Source: Atopsyche davidsoni (Eukaryota > Arthropoda > Insecta > Trichoptera > Hydrobiosidae). Taken from it: 64,000 nt of DNA. Both the position numbers and the translations under genes were made by a program. Below, piece after piece: positions 1 through 11,630 of the stretch. The stretch spans positions 7,132,501 through 7,196,500 of the forward strand of contig JAILWY010000027.1 in the NCBI GenBank assembly GCA_022113835.1, given 5' to 3'. The number at the start of each line of letters is the position of its first letter. Within the stretch, counting starts at the first letter, position 1. Under the pieces are notes generated by a model. The model had not been told where the DNA came from and did not search any database. It worked only from the letters and a program-made list of their open reading frames with translations.

Positions 1-74
1 GAATCACTACTATTAGGCAAGAATTTTTAACAATCATATCCTATAAATGAAACAACATTCTTATTATGCCAATT

Positions 75-140
75 AATGATATTTTTCTAAGAGTTTCTTT
101 AATCAATTTTCAATATTTGAAAAAAATGTACTTAATCATT
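75..140 (+). mobile_element. Diverged SINE tail relic, same family as 50829-51107
   Basis: The segment from AATGATATTTTTCTAAGAG through CTTAATCATT aligns with the tail of the SINE forming the large palindrome (about 51033-51100) at roughly 80% identity over about 66 bp with a few single-base indels. The tRNA-like head is not recognisable upstream, so this is a truncated or decayed copy. It shows that the family is older than the fresh palindromic copy. Confidence 0.6.
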
Positions 141-3100
141 ATCAATAATATATGTTAATAACAAATCATATAATAAAAAATGATAAGTTTTGTTAAATAA
201 TGCAACATAATACAGCGCAGTTAAAAAATAAATACACAAGGACAATAATACAATAAGAAAATTAATGTGCAGGACACACAAGCGGGAGACATCTAAGACA
301 AGATAATCTAAGAACGTGAAGACTACGGTATCATATGAGATTAGGGGACCGTTAGGAAAATGACAAATAAGCAAGCTGTAAAAAGCTTTCGTGTCTCCGG
401 AATTTGCCTTGCGAATTAATAATATGTAATTATAAATGACAAACAGCGAATAAAAAAGTAGCAAAACTAATATATTTTTATCAAAATAAAATTATAATAC
501 TTCTCAATAAATTGGTGAATTTAGCTCTTCAGTAATAAATTACGTTGTATATATATTTATATATATACAGAAATACAACGTAATATTTTAAATGAAACCA
601 GTTTCACGGAGAAAACACTAAAATTACCATAAGGCAAACCAGGTTCAAAGATCAATAATGTTGGTATAGTAACTGAGAGGGACTATCAAGTTGAAGTTAT
701 TTTGATTTAAGAAATTGGCGTGCAATTTCATTGTTCCCGGTACAAACGCTCCACTCACCCCCGACTGCCGTTACAAGGATCCCAATCACCCCAGACCTCC
801 GCGGAAGGTTAGCTCCATTACGTGATTTGAAGCCGTTTCAATAAAACAAAATGCAACAGAAAATTGGAAACTATTATGTTCTTCAGCAAACACTCGCCGG
901 TACACAATTGGAAAATCGCAACTTCGGAACAGCAGTTTATATACATGCTATGGTACTTGCAGGCATGTGTACTGAGAAATACCAACTTCCATAATTTAGT
1001 TACGTGCATATAATCAACGACAGATCTATTGTTACCAATCGATCGAGAAGCATTATAATTATAATCGACTTCAATTAAAATTTATTTTAAATATGCACTG
1101 TCTTATTACTGATATCGTTTATGTAGCTATTTTCAATAAACAACTATTACATAAAAAGGGTTAAAAATATATTTGATTAGTTTCGGTGTTTTGTGTATGA
1201 TTCGTCACTAGTTGTTTGTTTATAAACTGGTTTTTATTTATATTGTATTTTTTAAATAATAAATTGTCTGAAAGCATTTTTGTGACTATTGTAAAATGTT
1301 TGTTTTCTTAGAAAATATAAAAATAAATAGTTGCAAATAGTTTATTACTATAAACGGTAAAAAAGACTTCAAGCATTACGTTTATTGTATAGTTATGATA
1401 TAGGTACAAAAGTTGTTTTTTTTAACTATGATTTATATTTATTAATATTTCTTTTGAAATTGATTGAAATAGCTCATGTTTCACAAACCACATAAATATA
1501 TAAAATGTACAAAATTTAACTATAAGAAGTGACAAAAGTGTCAAAATGTTTTATTAATAAAATTGTGCTGTGATTGATATAAGTAACCAACAACAGTCAG
1601 TACCAGATAATTGGTTGCAAAGTAAGCGGGATAGAATAAATATACGCGGATAAGATAGATTCAATTTTCATCTATTCGTACGTATTGACAAACAGTTATT
1701 TCGTTTAAATAATGAGCCAAATGTACATATATATATTTTTTCAATAACTTTGATTCAATAATAGATAACGTATATTGAATTTTTAATGCTGAAAATAATG
1801 AAATATATTCTTCAACGGAAGCCGTAAAGCAATCAAGAGAACCAAGTTATAAATACACCAGAGAAAAAGTACGTGTCTGTTCTTCTCATTCCTCTCCCCA
1901 GGCTGTCGGGCTTTTTTATCACAAGTCCAAAAATTGCATCACAAGCGGCGCGATGATCGGTGGGAGAAATATTTTAAGAAATACGTTTGTAAGCAGCTCG
2001 AGCCCGTGGCTTATTTCGATTCGAGATGATTCCACGCGTGAATCTTACGTGTGATGAAATCAGTATTCTCTCTGCAAGCAAACATTAGCATACATTAGAT
2101 CAGTTTGAACAAAAGTAGAAGTATTCAGTCTTTTCGGTTTGGTAAGGTGGAAAATTAAAGTTGTTGTGGTACAGCACACGTGTGGAATAAAATTAGACGT
2201 CTAAACTAATTGTCGTTACTTAAAATGCTAAGTACTTGGTAAGACTCGCCAAGGTTACCACAGTGGTACAAGTGAATATAAAAGTCCAACCGTCCTACGA
2301 CGTCATAAAACATCGGTTTATTTACGTCGTTATGTGCTTTTTATTCAATGAATTAACAGGTTTTTTTTAGTTAACAATTAACATAGACATGTTTTAGTAA
2401 ACGATTGTGTCAAAATAAAAAAAATAATTTAAAAAAAGGCTTAACTATATTTTTTTCACTAAAGTTCTAAAAAAAGTCAGAAATTTCTTCACTTATTTGA
2501 ACATTATAGTTGAGTTTAAATTATTTTACTAAGACAATTTTCTGCTTTTGACAATAATTAACCCTTGTCATCAGTCGTCGCGTAAACTGTGTCTTATTTT
2601 ATATAAAATGCGATCTATTTAAAATATATTTAAGAATTATGACAAAATGACCATGATTTTTAAAATCTCTAATTCAGCTTCAAAAATTACTTCGTCGATT
2701 GCAAATGTAAATTAAATTATTGAACGTATTATAATAATTGGCAAAATAATTACTAGAGTGCAACGTATATTGTATTTGAATTCATATTGAATGACACGTT
2801 ACATTGATTTTATATTTAAATTTCGCATATTTAAAATTACATATTAAAAAAATGTAAATCCTAACTATATAATCAATAATAAATATTGTTTTTATATTTA
2901 TTATAAATTGATGTTTAGTAAAATATATAAAACAGTTGCGTTTGTCCGAAACCTAGTCTAGTTTCTCAACTTACACCCACTGGAGTTATGCTTATCATGG
3001 CTCAGCTTCATCATTTCTTGGGAGCTTTATGCGCGAAATATAATTTACATAATGTCTTAACCTGGTGTAAACTATGGTCTTAGTTTGGTAACATGAAGCT

Positions 3101-3671
3101 TAAGCCAATACTTAAAGCCAGACTTGTCTACTTATAAGTTTTTGATCTTCATAAGCACCTTTGGAACTTATCCTTTCAACCACTAGATACTTGTAAATCA
3201 CAACAAATAAGTAACTAAATGAGTATACAGGGTGATTACAAGCCACTGCCTTATTTATGGGTACTTGACTTCAGATAATTGAAGATACCTAAATGAACAT
3301 ACATTTGTATAGTTAAAAACGAAAGCTCGTTAAAAAAATAATATTTTGTAGGTGGTTTTACAGCGTTCATCAAAGAGCGTATGTTTGTGTATTAAAATTA
3401 TCATTTGTTTAAATTATTAAGCTGATAAAAAGATACGATAATTCAAATTTAATTATTGATAAAATCAAATAAAATTTTATCGTAATTTTTTTAATATTAT
3501 AAATACAACACTCTTTTGAGTTTCAATAAAATTTTGCATCGATGGTGTATATATGTTGAATCCAACACGTGTATCGTGTGTAAATTCGTCGATAACACAG
3601 ATTCCATTAAAGAGTATACACAGTTGGCTTATATCACAGGTATTCGATAATAACAAAGAATTTCCATACAA
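141..3671. other. AT-rich intergenic DNA upstream of Ubx
   Basis: No gene is visible. The short frames on the minus strand are AT-rich and low in complexity. Two small GC-richer patches stand out: about 735-815 (C-rich) and about 1890-2050 (including GCGGCGCG near 1946). A simple inverted repeat with 12-bp arms lies at 539-584. TACAGGGTG near 3225 resembles the end of some insect transposons, but no partner end was found. Confidence 0.6.
539..584. repeat. Imperfectly spaced hairpin, 12-bp perfect arms
   Basis: ATTACGTTGTAT (539-550) is the exact reverse complement of ATACAACGTAAT (573-584), around an AT-only centre. It may be a foldback relic; no protein or RNA function is indicated. Confidence 0.6.
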
Positions 3672-3830
3672 TAGATGCTAGAACACGCCGGCCCTATCGC
3701 CGGGCGCGATCCAGCGCGGGCCGGCCTGGACCATTGTGTCGCCAGAAGGCACAGGAGCTGTGTGACACACGGTGGGAATCGAACCTGGACCTAACGCTTA
3801 CTTTACCACGTCAACAAACTCGCCAAGATT
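3672..3830 (-). mobile_element. tRNA-derived SINE-like fragment
   Basis: On the minus strand a B-box GGTTCGATTCCC (complement of about 3774-3785) follows an A-box-like GTTGACGTGGTAAAG (about 3799-3813). Downstream is a GC-rich body and then the word GTGTTCTAGCATCT, after which AT-rich DNA resumes. The A/B-box spacing is shorter than in a functional tRNA and no full cloverleaf forms, so a SINE with a tRNA-derived promoter fits better than a tRNA gene. The sharp GC contrast with the flanks supports an insertion. The end word recurs at 25782-25796. Confidence 0.6.
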
Positions 3831-5340
3831 TAAATTAAAATTTCAAAAAAATGTTATGTCGTAATATTAGGTGACCGCTTGCGTCTTTGCCGATTAACTA
3901 AGTTATTACGAGGGTTTTCGTTTACAAGCTCATTCACCTTTAAAAGAATGGCACTGAAAATAAGATACTCGAAATTTTTCATTTGGTTTGTGATATTTTT
4001 TATTTAAACACGGAGACCTAGCCTAACCTAACCCCTCAAAATTTGGATTAATCTATTAGGGGTACATTATTGCAGTAAATATCGCTATAGTTGATTGGAC
4101 GTATATTTAAAAATAAATGTACCCGCCATAAACTTAATGTGTGTTTTTTTTATTAAGTCATGTCTACTTATAATAATACCCTTACATTACAATAAAGAGA
4201 TTCAGAAAAAAATAAAATGAACTGAAAAAAAATATACAAATACTATACTATTAAAAAAATACCCAACTACCCACCGCTCAGCAAGCGTGAGCATTTACAC
4301 CGTGTGTTGAATATTTAAAAACGACAGTCGCGCAGTGAATAGAAAAATCAGATGATTTCATTGGATATTTTTTTCGTTTTGGAAACAACTTCACAATCGT
4401 AAATTATATTTATATTTAAATAAAATGAAATAAATTTAACTGATTCATAATGATTGATTTTTTCCAGTTTCGTATAGGTATTTGTAAAATAATTAACTGC
4501 AAGAAACATGTTTTTAATGTTTAAAAATTTATGATATTATTATTTTAAATCGTTATTTAAACCTTTTTGTTAATAATTCGATAAGTAGGGTTTTTTATAT
4601 TTTGAAACACCTTTAAATTTTTTTTAAGTCCAATGTAACAGTCATGTTTAATTTTTAAATGTGTAAATAAACTATAATTATTATTCAAATAATATAAATC
4701 CATAAAAAACAGTTAAGTTGGTTAAAATATCCGTGCTTATAAAATGACTTCTTCATAAATTTAAATGAACTGGATTCTTAACGAAACACCAAGTTTGTTG
4801 TCATTTTATTCAGGCGAAAAATATGGCTAGCAGGCATTTCAATTATTATTTTGCATAAAAAATAGATAATAAAAACTGTCACCTGATCAATTAGTTCTAG
4901 GAAATTTAATTTAAAAACTGATTATACTGAAACATAAGTCGTTTTTTTAATATGGGAAATATCTACAGGTATTTATTATCATGAGAAATAAAATAATAAA
5001 AATCTCTTTTTTTGTATTTAAAAACATAAAACTAATTAATTTGTATACCTACTTAGGTATACGATACTTTCTAACCAAAAATATGCGCTATTTTGGATGT
5101 GAGATTTAATTTATTTTTCTGTACGTATATGATTTTTTTTGGTAAAATTATCATTTACTATATCTTTTAAATTGTATGACTAATTTTTATTTTTACCGCA
5201 GTCGAATGTTTGTGTCAGTATCGAAATCACAGCCGGTACAAACAAGAAATAAAACTAAAAAAATAAATTACACAGTAACACTCCAAATCAATACAATGAG
5301 AAAAACTAAGAACAATATTGATTTATTTTTCAATTAAATT
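3831..5340. other. AT-rich intergenic DNA, nothing recognised
   Basis: Long A/T runs with no credible reading frame, RNA gene or long repeat. A small patch near 4265-4335 is slightly GC-richer but carries no motif I can interpret. Confidence 0.6.
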
Positions 5341-5590
5341 CTCTTCATCCAAAATCTGGTAGAGGCCGGAGCGGGCCTATTTATTTGTTCACACGTCGTA
5401 TATATCGCCTATCTCTCCAACCTCCGGGCGGGCGGTATCTCCATCTCGCTCCGTCGTCCGGTGATGGATAGGCCATTTCGAGTTTGGACTGGTGTCGTCT
5501 CGCTCTCGCAGCGGGGATCCAGCATGGCGGCTTTTGTCAGCTCGGCGCTGCATGTTCAAGGATAAATGTGGGCGGAGTTAACAGTGGTGT
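5341..5590. promoter_or_regulatory. GC-rich island with Pho/YY1-like and GAGA-like words
   Basis: An abrupt GC island of about 230 bp in AT-rich DNA, 9 kb upstream of Ubx. It contains GGCCATTTC (near 5471, a match to the Pho core GCCATHWY), CATGGCGGC (near 5524) and several CTCGCTC/CTCTCGC words (GAGA-like on the other strand). The combination resembles insect Polycomb response elements, which in Drosophila include one upstream of Ubx (bxd). The short words are common, so the assignment is inferred. Confidence 0.4.
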
Positions 5591-8500
5591 ATTCTAGAAT
5601 GGCTATAAAAGCAGTTTGGATAATTTTTATTGATCGTAAAATTTGTAATGGTGTGGTGTGAATGTTAAATACAAGTATTTAAGTTTATAACAATAAACGA
5701 GATTTGACTGGTGTATTTTATTGTATAAAATATATTGAACATTTATTAAAAAAATATATAGTCCATCAAATAAAAAATCTGAGGTACTTTTTAAAAATAA
5801 TTTTGAATGTTTGAAAAACTATAAATACTTGGTACCTATGTATTAAATGGTGACATAAACATATATAAGTAAGTTTTTTTTAGAGTAAAAAGTAAAAATT
5901 TTGCTAGTTCATTTTTTGAGATTATTTTAACTGTTAAGCTGATTATACTTTTAAGTTACATACTACGTATCACCATGACGATATTTATCGTAGTAAAATA
6001 TTTCTTACGTACCGCAGCTATTTTTTCTACAGCGCAGTATCGCTAACAAGAAATCTGATTTCTTAAATTTTGACGAATTAGTAGATATTCTTAAAAGTTA
6101 AATGTATTTTTTAGTTTAAATACGAAAAATAAAAATTCTTCTAATTTTTTTAGTACGTGTATCATAAGTCTCACGTTTATCTGTATTAAATATATATGAG
6201 TGTTGATATTATTTATACTTTTATTGAAAAATAATTTTATAACTACAAGTTTAAAAACGTATCGTTCAAATATGATGACTTGGCGTTATTTTGCCTTTTG
6301 ATTTCATTTTTTATATGTTAAAAAATAAAATCAATTAAGTTGTCAATTTTTCAAAGAGCCAATTTAAACAAATATATATATATACCAATTAAAAGTATTA
6401 AAAAAAATTAAAAAACAAAATGATTTTACCCTTTTGTATAAAATAAGATTGCAATTTAAGTATCAAAAAACTTATTTAATATTTAAGTTGATCAACATTA
6501 TAGCTATAAAAACAATTATATACACATTACGGCCTAAGCTTCACCCCTGACTAAGCGGCCATAACTGAGCTCGTTTCATTTGAAGTCGATATAGTTGTAT
6601 CTCGCTCTGGCGCGCTAAAATTCATACAGCGCAACAGAGAAAGGGAATAAGTTATTTTGGTAATCTTTTCTTTTGAACTGTTTCTTTAGGAATTTTTAAA
6701 CTCCAACAAAATAATTAAAAAATAAATTTGAAGAAATAGAAATAAGGGGTTTAATTAACACTGGGAGTATTTATATCTCAATCACCTCTCCTCACGTACA
6801 ACCTCATTTATATTTTTAAAATCGATTAGAGACGAGAGCTTTTGATGTGTGATTCACTTCCGTGATTCTATTTTGGTCTTTGTATTATTATATTTTCAGC
6901 TAGATATAAGAAAAAACATTTTGACCGCAAAAAACTTAACTCAAGTAGACAAATCTTACATAAAACAACATCAACTATAATTTATATTGGCTTGTTGACA
7001 TAGTAATTTGGACCTATTTGAAAGAGCCTAATTTAAAATCTTTTTATTATGCTCGCACCTTTGATTCCCAAATATAGGTTAGTTAATTTATCTATAGTAT
7101 ATAAGCCATAGAGCACAGTAGTGTCTTTGAATATTTCAGCAAAACTTAAATAAGCAGTTGTCGTGTGAGCCAAGTCGTATTAAAAAAATCTTACAAAATT
7201 AGTTATAAGACTCCACGTTTAAAAATAATCTGAGCTTGGATGTCTATCGTTCGTGGAATATATAATAAAAGTGTAGAGATCGTATGCAAATGTCTAAATT
7301 TCTATTTTTAATATACAATGAACTTAATAAAACCTATTTAAAAAATTTAATCATGATATCCATTCTGTGAAGAATCATTACTTCATTGATCAAAAATACT
7401 ATAACTACATAATTTATTATAAAAATTCACTAACATGTATTTTTTTCAGTAGTTTCAATCTGGTTTTATTGAATCTGGAAAATACTTTTGGTTGCAAAAA
7501 TATACGATAAGATTATAGACAAAAACATTTCAGAATGTTGATAGAATTTTCTACTAAAGCAATGTTTTTTTTTAAAAATTATTCAATTGTGCTGTCGCTT
7601 TCAACAAATAGATAATATAAAATATTAGGAGTAACCTAATTTCAATTTAGAAAAATTTTCTGCCATAAAAAGAATTGTTCAATTCTCACATGTTTGGATA
7701 TAAATAAACGATTTATGAACAATACTGCACTTGGCTGTATATCCATTTTTACTAAATATTTTATAAGCGGTAATGATGAAAGTGCCGGTCTCTCAGTCAT
7801 TGTCTGAGACTCGAGATCACGCAGTCATTAGTTGCGGCCTGACCTCTTGCGTCCCTCGACACATTATTACTGTAAATTACAAAGAAAGTGATTTAATGTG
7901 CAGCACCATTACATGCTATTTATAGACACGTGGTATCTCCTCAAAGCTTATCTTAATAAATTGGATAAAATGCCAATAGCTAGGTAGATGATAAAGCTTG
8001 AGACTCAAATTACAGCATGTTACTACCTATATATAATTTTTATATTACCATCAACTTATTTATTTGAATTTTTTATTATTAATCATATAAAACTATGCAC
8101 TAACACTAATTTTTTTTGTAATATTTAATTTTTGCTTTTATCATAATTTGTTTTAAAAAGTACGCTTTCTTGATTTTTTACCTATAAATATAAATCAATG
8201 TCAAAAAGAAAGAAAGAATATATTTAAAAAAAAAAATAAAATCGTAGTTCATTGCTCAATTTATCGTTCATTTTTCTACGATATAAAATAGACACTTAAT
8301 TTTAGCATTCTTTGGTTAGTGAAAGTTTAATATGCAAATGTGCTTTTTACGCAAGCATTTATTACTGTACGAGCTTAGCAAATAGTTATCTACTGTAGTT
8401 ATCTGAGTATCACAATATATTATTTATATTAAAAGAATTATAAACAGAACACATGAAAATCAATCAGTATTGCTTACGATAAAAAAATATTTTAATAAAA

Positions 8501-8880
8501 AATACAATGCGCTGTTAAATTTTATTGAATATATAACTACATTTTTATGCAAGTATCGCTAAATATATCTATCAATAAGAACATTTATTTAAGTCCTTGT
8601 TAAAACAATCTCATATTTAAGCTGGTTTTTTATTAATAGACCTAGCCTAGATTTGTACATAAAACAAATGTATTTTTATTTAGAAAAGTCATTTTAAAGA
8701 AAATAATAAACTATTTGTTTTTGATTTTACGAAAATATTGCAATACTTTTTAGGGTTGTAAAATAATATTGAAAATAATCTTAATACTATTTTGGATTGA
8801 AATTATCAATAGGTGTTAATTTATTTTCCTAGAATTTGTATAGACATAAAGATTTTTGATATATTAGTTAAAATACGTCG
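5591..8880. other. AT-rich intergenic DNA with one small GC patch
   Basis: No gene recognised. A patch at about 7770-7865, with overlapping inverted words TCTCAGTCA / TGTCTGAGAC and a short GC segment, is the only break in composition. AT-rich frames are short. Confidence 0.6.
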
Positions 8881-9310
8881 TTTTCAGCATACGAGAGACC
8901 GTCGCTTCTACCGCGTGTGGGGATTAAATACACATTATATTTTTCACAAAAGACTCGCCGACTCTAAATAAAATTCTGAATATATAAAATACCTCGACCG
9001 AAAGCAATATCATATCAAAAACGCTAAATAAAACGCCAATCGGCGAGCATAAATTGCCGGTTTCTTATTTCCCTTGCGTATAAATAAATCTCACGCGATA
9101 TTTGATTGCCACAATCAACGTTGTAGCTCATTTTATTTATACGAATATTCGTGAATAAAAAATATCATTTACATGGGAATAATGAAAACGAATCGCGCCT
9201 AGCAACAGCGAATTACAAACCTCATGGACATAACGCGGAAAAGGTACCGCGCGCTGTCGCTAGATGGCAGCCGCAACATCCGCCATGTTTTAATTGGTAC
9301 TTTACGAAGC
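8881..9310. promoter_or_regulatory. Candidate regulatory island with CTCF-like and Pho-like motifs
   Basis: A GC-richer segment with GTCGCTAGATGGCAG at 9256-9270, close to the insect CTCF core AGATGGCG, and CGCCATGTTTT at 9281-9291 on the opposite strand, a Pho-like GCCAT word. It lies 5.1 kb upstream of the Ubx start. It ends in AT-rich DNA next to a long AT microsatellite. Function is inferred from motif matches only. Confidence 0.4.
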
Positions 9311-9541
9311 ACACCTATTTATAGCATTCTCCTCAAAATACTTCAGCTATCTTCAAAATATCAATAGCACAATAAGACATTGTACTTTGAACAAAAATAT
9401 TAACCTGCTAATACAGATATTGAAACGAGCCAGACTTGTATGCCATTTCTAAAAAAATATTCAATTATTTTTAAGCACACCAAAAAAATACACGTATCGA
9501 AAAGATCACGCAATCTTACCAACATATACTGTTCGACTTTT

Positions 9542-9544
<3 letters not shown>

Positions 9545-9599
<55 letters not shown>
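9545..9599. repeat. (AT)n microsatellite, about 55 bp
   Basis: An uninterrupted AT dinucleotide run, followed after a short gap by a second run near 9608-9623. It is likely length-polymorphic and able to form cruciforms. Confidence 0.97.
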
Positions 9600-9604
<5 letters not shown>

Positions 9605-9899
9605 TAAATATATATATATATATGTATAAATTATAACTGCTATAAATAAACAATTAACAGGTTTAATACTATTTTTAATTATTTAACTACACGGGTGCGT
9701 TTATTTGCATTATCAAATTAGTTCAAAACAACTTTTGAGTTCTTAAAATGCGTAAGTGATTTTTTAATTTTTATTATCAAATGGCGTGCATTTTTCATTG
9801 GTGTAGTTCAAATGTGATGTAAGTGAATCAGTTGTATTTTATTAGCTATATACGAGCGTAATAAATACGGCGATGTTAATTATTAATGAAAACAAACAT

Positions 9900-10030
9900 T
9901 ATGACGACATTTAGTGCCGATCTCGCCATCTTTTATGAGCCATTTATTTTTAAGCTCCATTCCGACGTTACAGATGTCTGCCGGTAGATGGCACTTGCCA
10001 CCGGAAGCTCCGCGGGGAGAACCACCTTTT
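9900..10030. promoter_or_regulatory. Candidate regulatory island with a second CTCF-like motif
   Basis: Contains TCGCCATCTTTTATG (9924-9938; a Pho-like GCCATCTT, and on the minus strand AAAGATGGCGA) and CCGGTAGATGGCAC (9981-9994, CTCF-like). The chance reading frame starting at 9914 is not convincing as a gene. Together with 9256-9270 this gives three AGATGGC cores in 730 bp. Confidence 0.4.
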
Positions 10031-10690
10031 GATACTTTATTGTTGCATATTTTTAATAATAAATTTAAACAGTTTGTAAGTATTGTTTTGTTCTATCTCT
10101 TAAATATTTATCTTTGTTATAAGGTCCTAACTTGTTTATTTAACTTATTCTTCAACTCGAGCAAATAAAAGTTTTTACACATACTTGTTCGTACTCAATC
10201 GTATTAAAAGAAATATAAAAATCCATATACGCTACCACCTTAGCCACACCTTGTAAACCCCACAACCTTCGCGCAGGACCGGGGGACAGCCACACACTGT
10301 AATGAAAACATAGCCTCCATAAATTAACATAAAAGAAAATAACGGATGATGGATTTTTTTAAAATAATATAGACATAGATAATAGAATTAAGGTTTTTTA
10401 ATGCACAAAAATAGTGCATTAAAAAAATAGTTTGAAATATATTCTTTAATATAATCTGGTTATTAAATCAGTTAGTAAACTAATGTATTTTTTACTATGA
10501 AAATAAAAAAAACTACTCAATAAATATGTTTGTATTTAAAAATGAATATTATTTACAAAAATCAATTTTTATCGTTAGTAAAACGGAAGCAATCCATTTA
10601 TACGAGCATTTAAAAATACATAAAAATTTAAACAATAAATAAAATATGATAAATATTATTTTTATTGCCATTTAAAAAGTCATCAAACCG
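10031..10690. other. AT-rich intergenic DNA
   Basis: No gene seen. A short C/G patch near 10230-10300 and a 13-bp hairpin at 10394-10426 are the only notable contents. Confidence 0.6.
10394..10426. repeat. Hairpin, 13-bp perfect arms and 7-nt loop
   Basis: TTTTTTAATGCAC (10394-10406) pairs exactly with GTGCATTAAAAAA (10414-10426). In the + orientation the stem is followed by an A run. It is too short for a typical animal microRNA precursor. Confidence 0.7.
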
Positions 10691-10900
10691 AGGTTTAAGT
10701 GTGTTGTTTAACGAGTGCGTATTGATCCCCCACTAAGCCAGACAGTGAGTAGAATCGTAAAATATTTTACGGCGTCGTAAACACAAACAAACATAAAATG
10801 GCCGCCACGTCCCTAAATCGGGCAATCTTCATTACCATGTTACAATAAAACACACATAAACTTACGCCGTGGTCAGAGACCGGTAGCGGTTAGTGTTATG
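10690..10900. promoter_or_regulatory. Island with a CGTAAA palindrome, Abd-B-type sites and a YY1/Pho-like word
   Basis: CGTAAAATATTTTACG (10756-10771) is a perfect 16-bp palindrome. It overlaps the dyad TTACGGCGTCGTAAA (10767-10781), which contains GTCGTAAA, the complement of the Abd-B/posterior-Hox site TTTACGAC. ATAAAATGGCCGCC follows at about 10792-10805 (Pho/YY1-like). The same dyad 15-mer and a similar ACAAACATAAAA stretch recur in the Ubx leader at 13998-14043. A posterior-Hox input to Ubx is plausible (Abd-B represses Ubx in Drosophila) but inferred. Confidence 0.45.
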
Positions 10901-11365
10901 TCAACTAAATGATAAAAAAACCATGAAATTTCGTGGTAAACTTTTTATTTTAAAAATTAAGCATTTGATTAATTTAATATCTAATATATGCTCAACACAT
11001 CTTGTGCGGTGCATGAGTTGAATATATGATACTTAATGCGTTATATTGCCATTTTTACACAGGAGTTAAAAAAAAAACGTGAATATTGAAAAATGGGTGG
11101 GCAAAACTTCTGATAGAAAAGCTCGTAAAAATATAACATAATCTGTCATTATTAAAAAAACTTACTTATCCAGATACACGAGTATCAGTTATTCACATGT
11201 ATAATATGCATTTTTTGTGATGGACTTAAGATGTCAACAACAAATAATTCATATGCAACTTCCACTTATGTAACTTAAAAAAAATAATTTAATCTGCTAA
11301 CACTTTAAGCATTGCTGGCCAATGGTCACAAAGGTGACATTTTTATTTGAGCATGCAACAATAAA
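10901..11365. other. AT-rich intergenic DNA
   Basis: Nothing recognised apart from one Pho-like GCCATTTTT near 11048. Confidence 0.55.
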
Positions 11366-11630
11366 CGATGATTGAGAAGTCACTCGCTCGTGGTACTGCG
11401 CCACGTGCTCTGGTGGCTGGTGGCGGTGGCGGTGGCGGGAGGCGATGGCGGTGGCGGTGGCGGTGGCGGTGGCGGTGGCGGGGTGCTCGGGCTTCAGGCG
11501 AGCCGGCGGGGCGCGAGCCGATCAGGCGCCGTTACGGCCTCTCAAGTGCCGGTAAAACTCAACTTTACGGCCGACGTCAGGCGCCGGTCGCCCACCTGCG
11601 ATTGTCGTCGCGCCGTGTGACTCTGTTTTC
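11366..11630. repeat. GC island with an imperfect (GGTGGC)n hexamer repeat
   Basis: From about 11411 to 11482 the sequence is an imperfect GGTGGC/GGCGGT tandem array (about 11 units, one interrupted). Two overlapping frames translate it as Gly or Arg-Trp runs; these are artefacts of the repeat. The rest of the island (to about 11625) is GC-rich without a recognised motif. Confidence 0.85.

Noticed and set aside
3225..3240. TACAGGGTG as a DNA-transposon terminus
   Set aside because: No opposite terminal repeat or target duplication was found within a reasonable distance.
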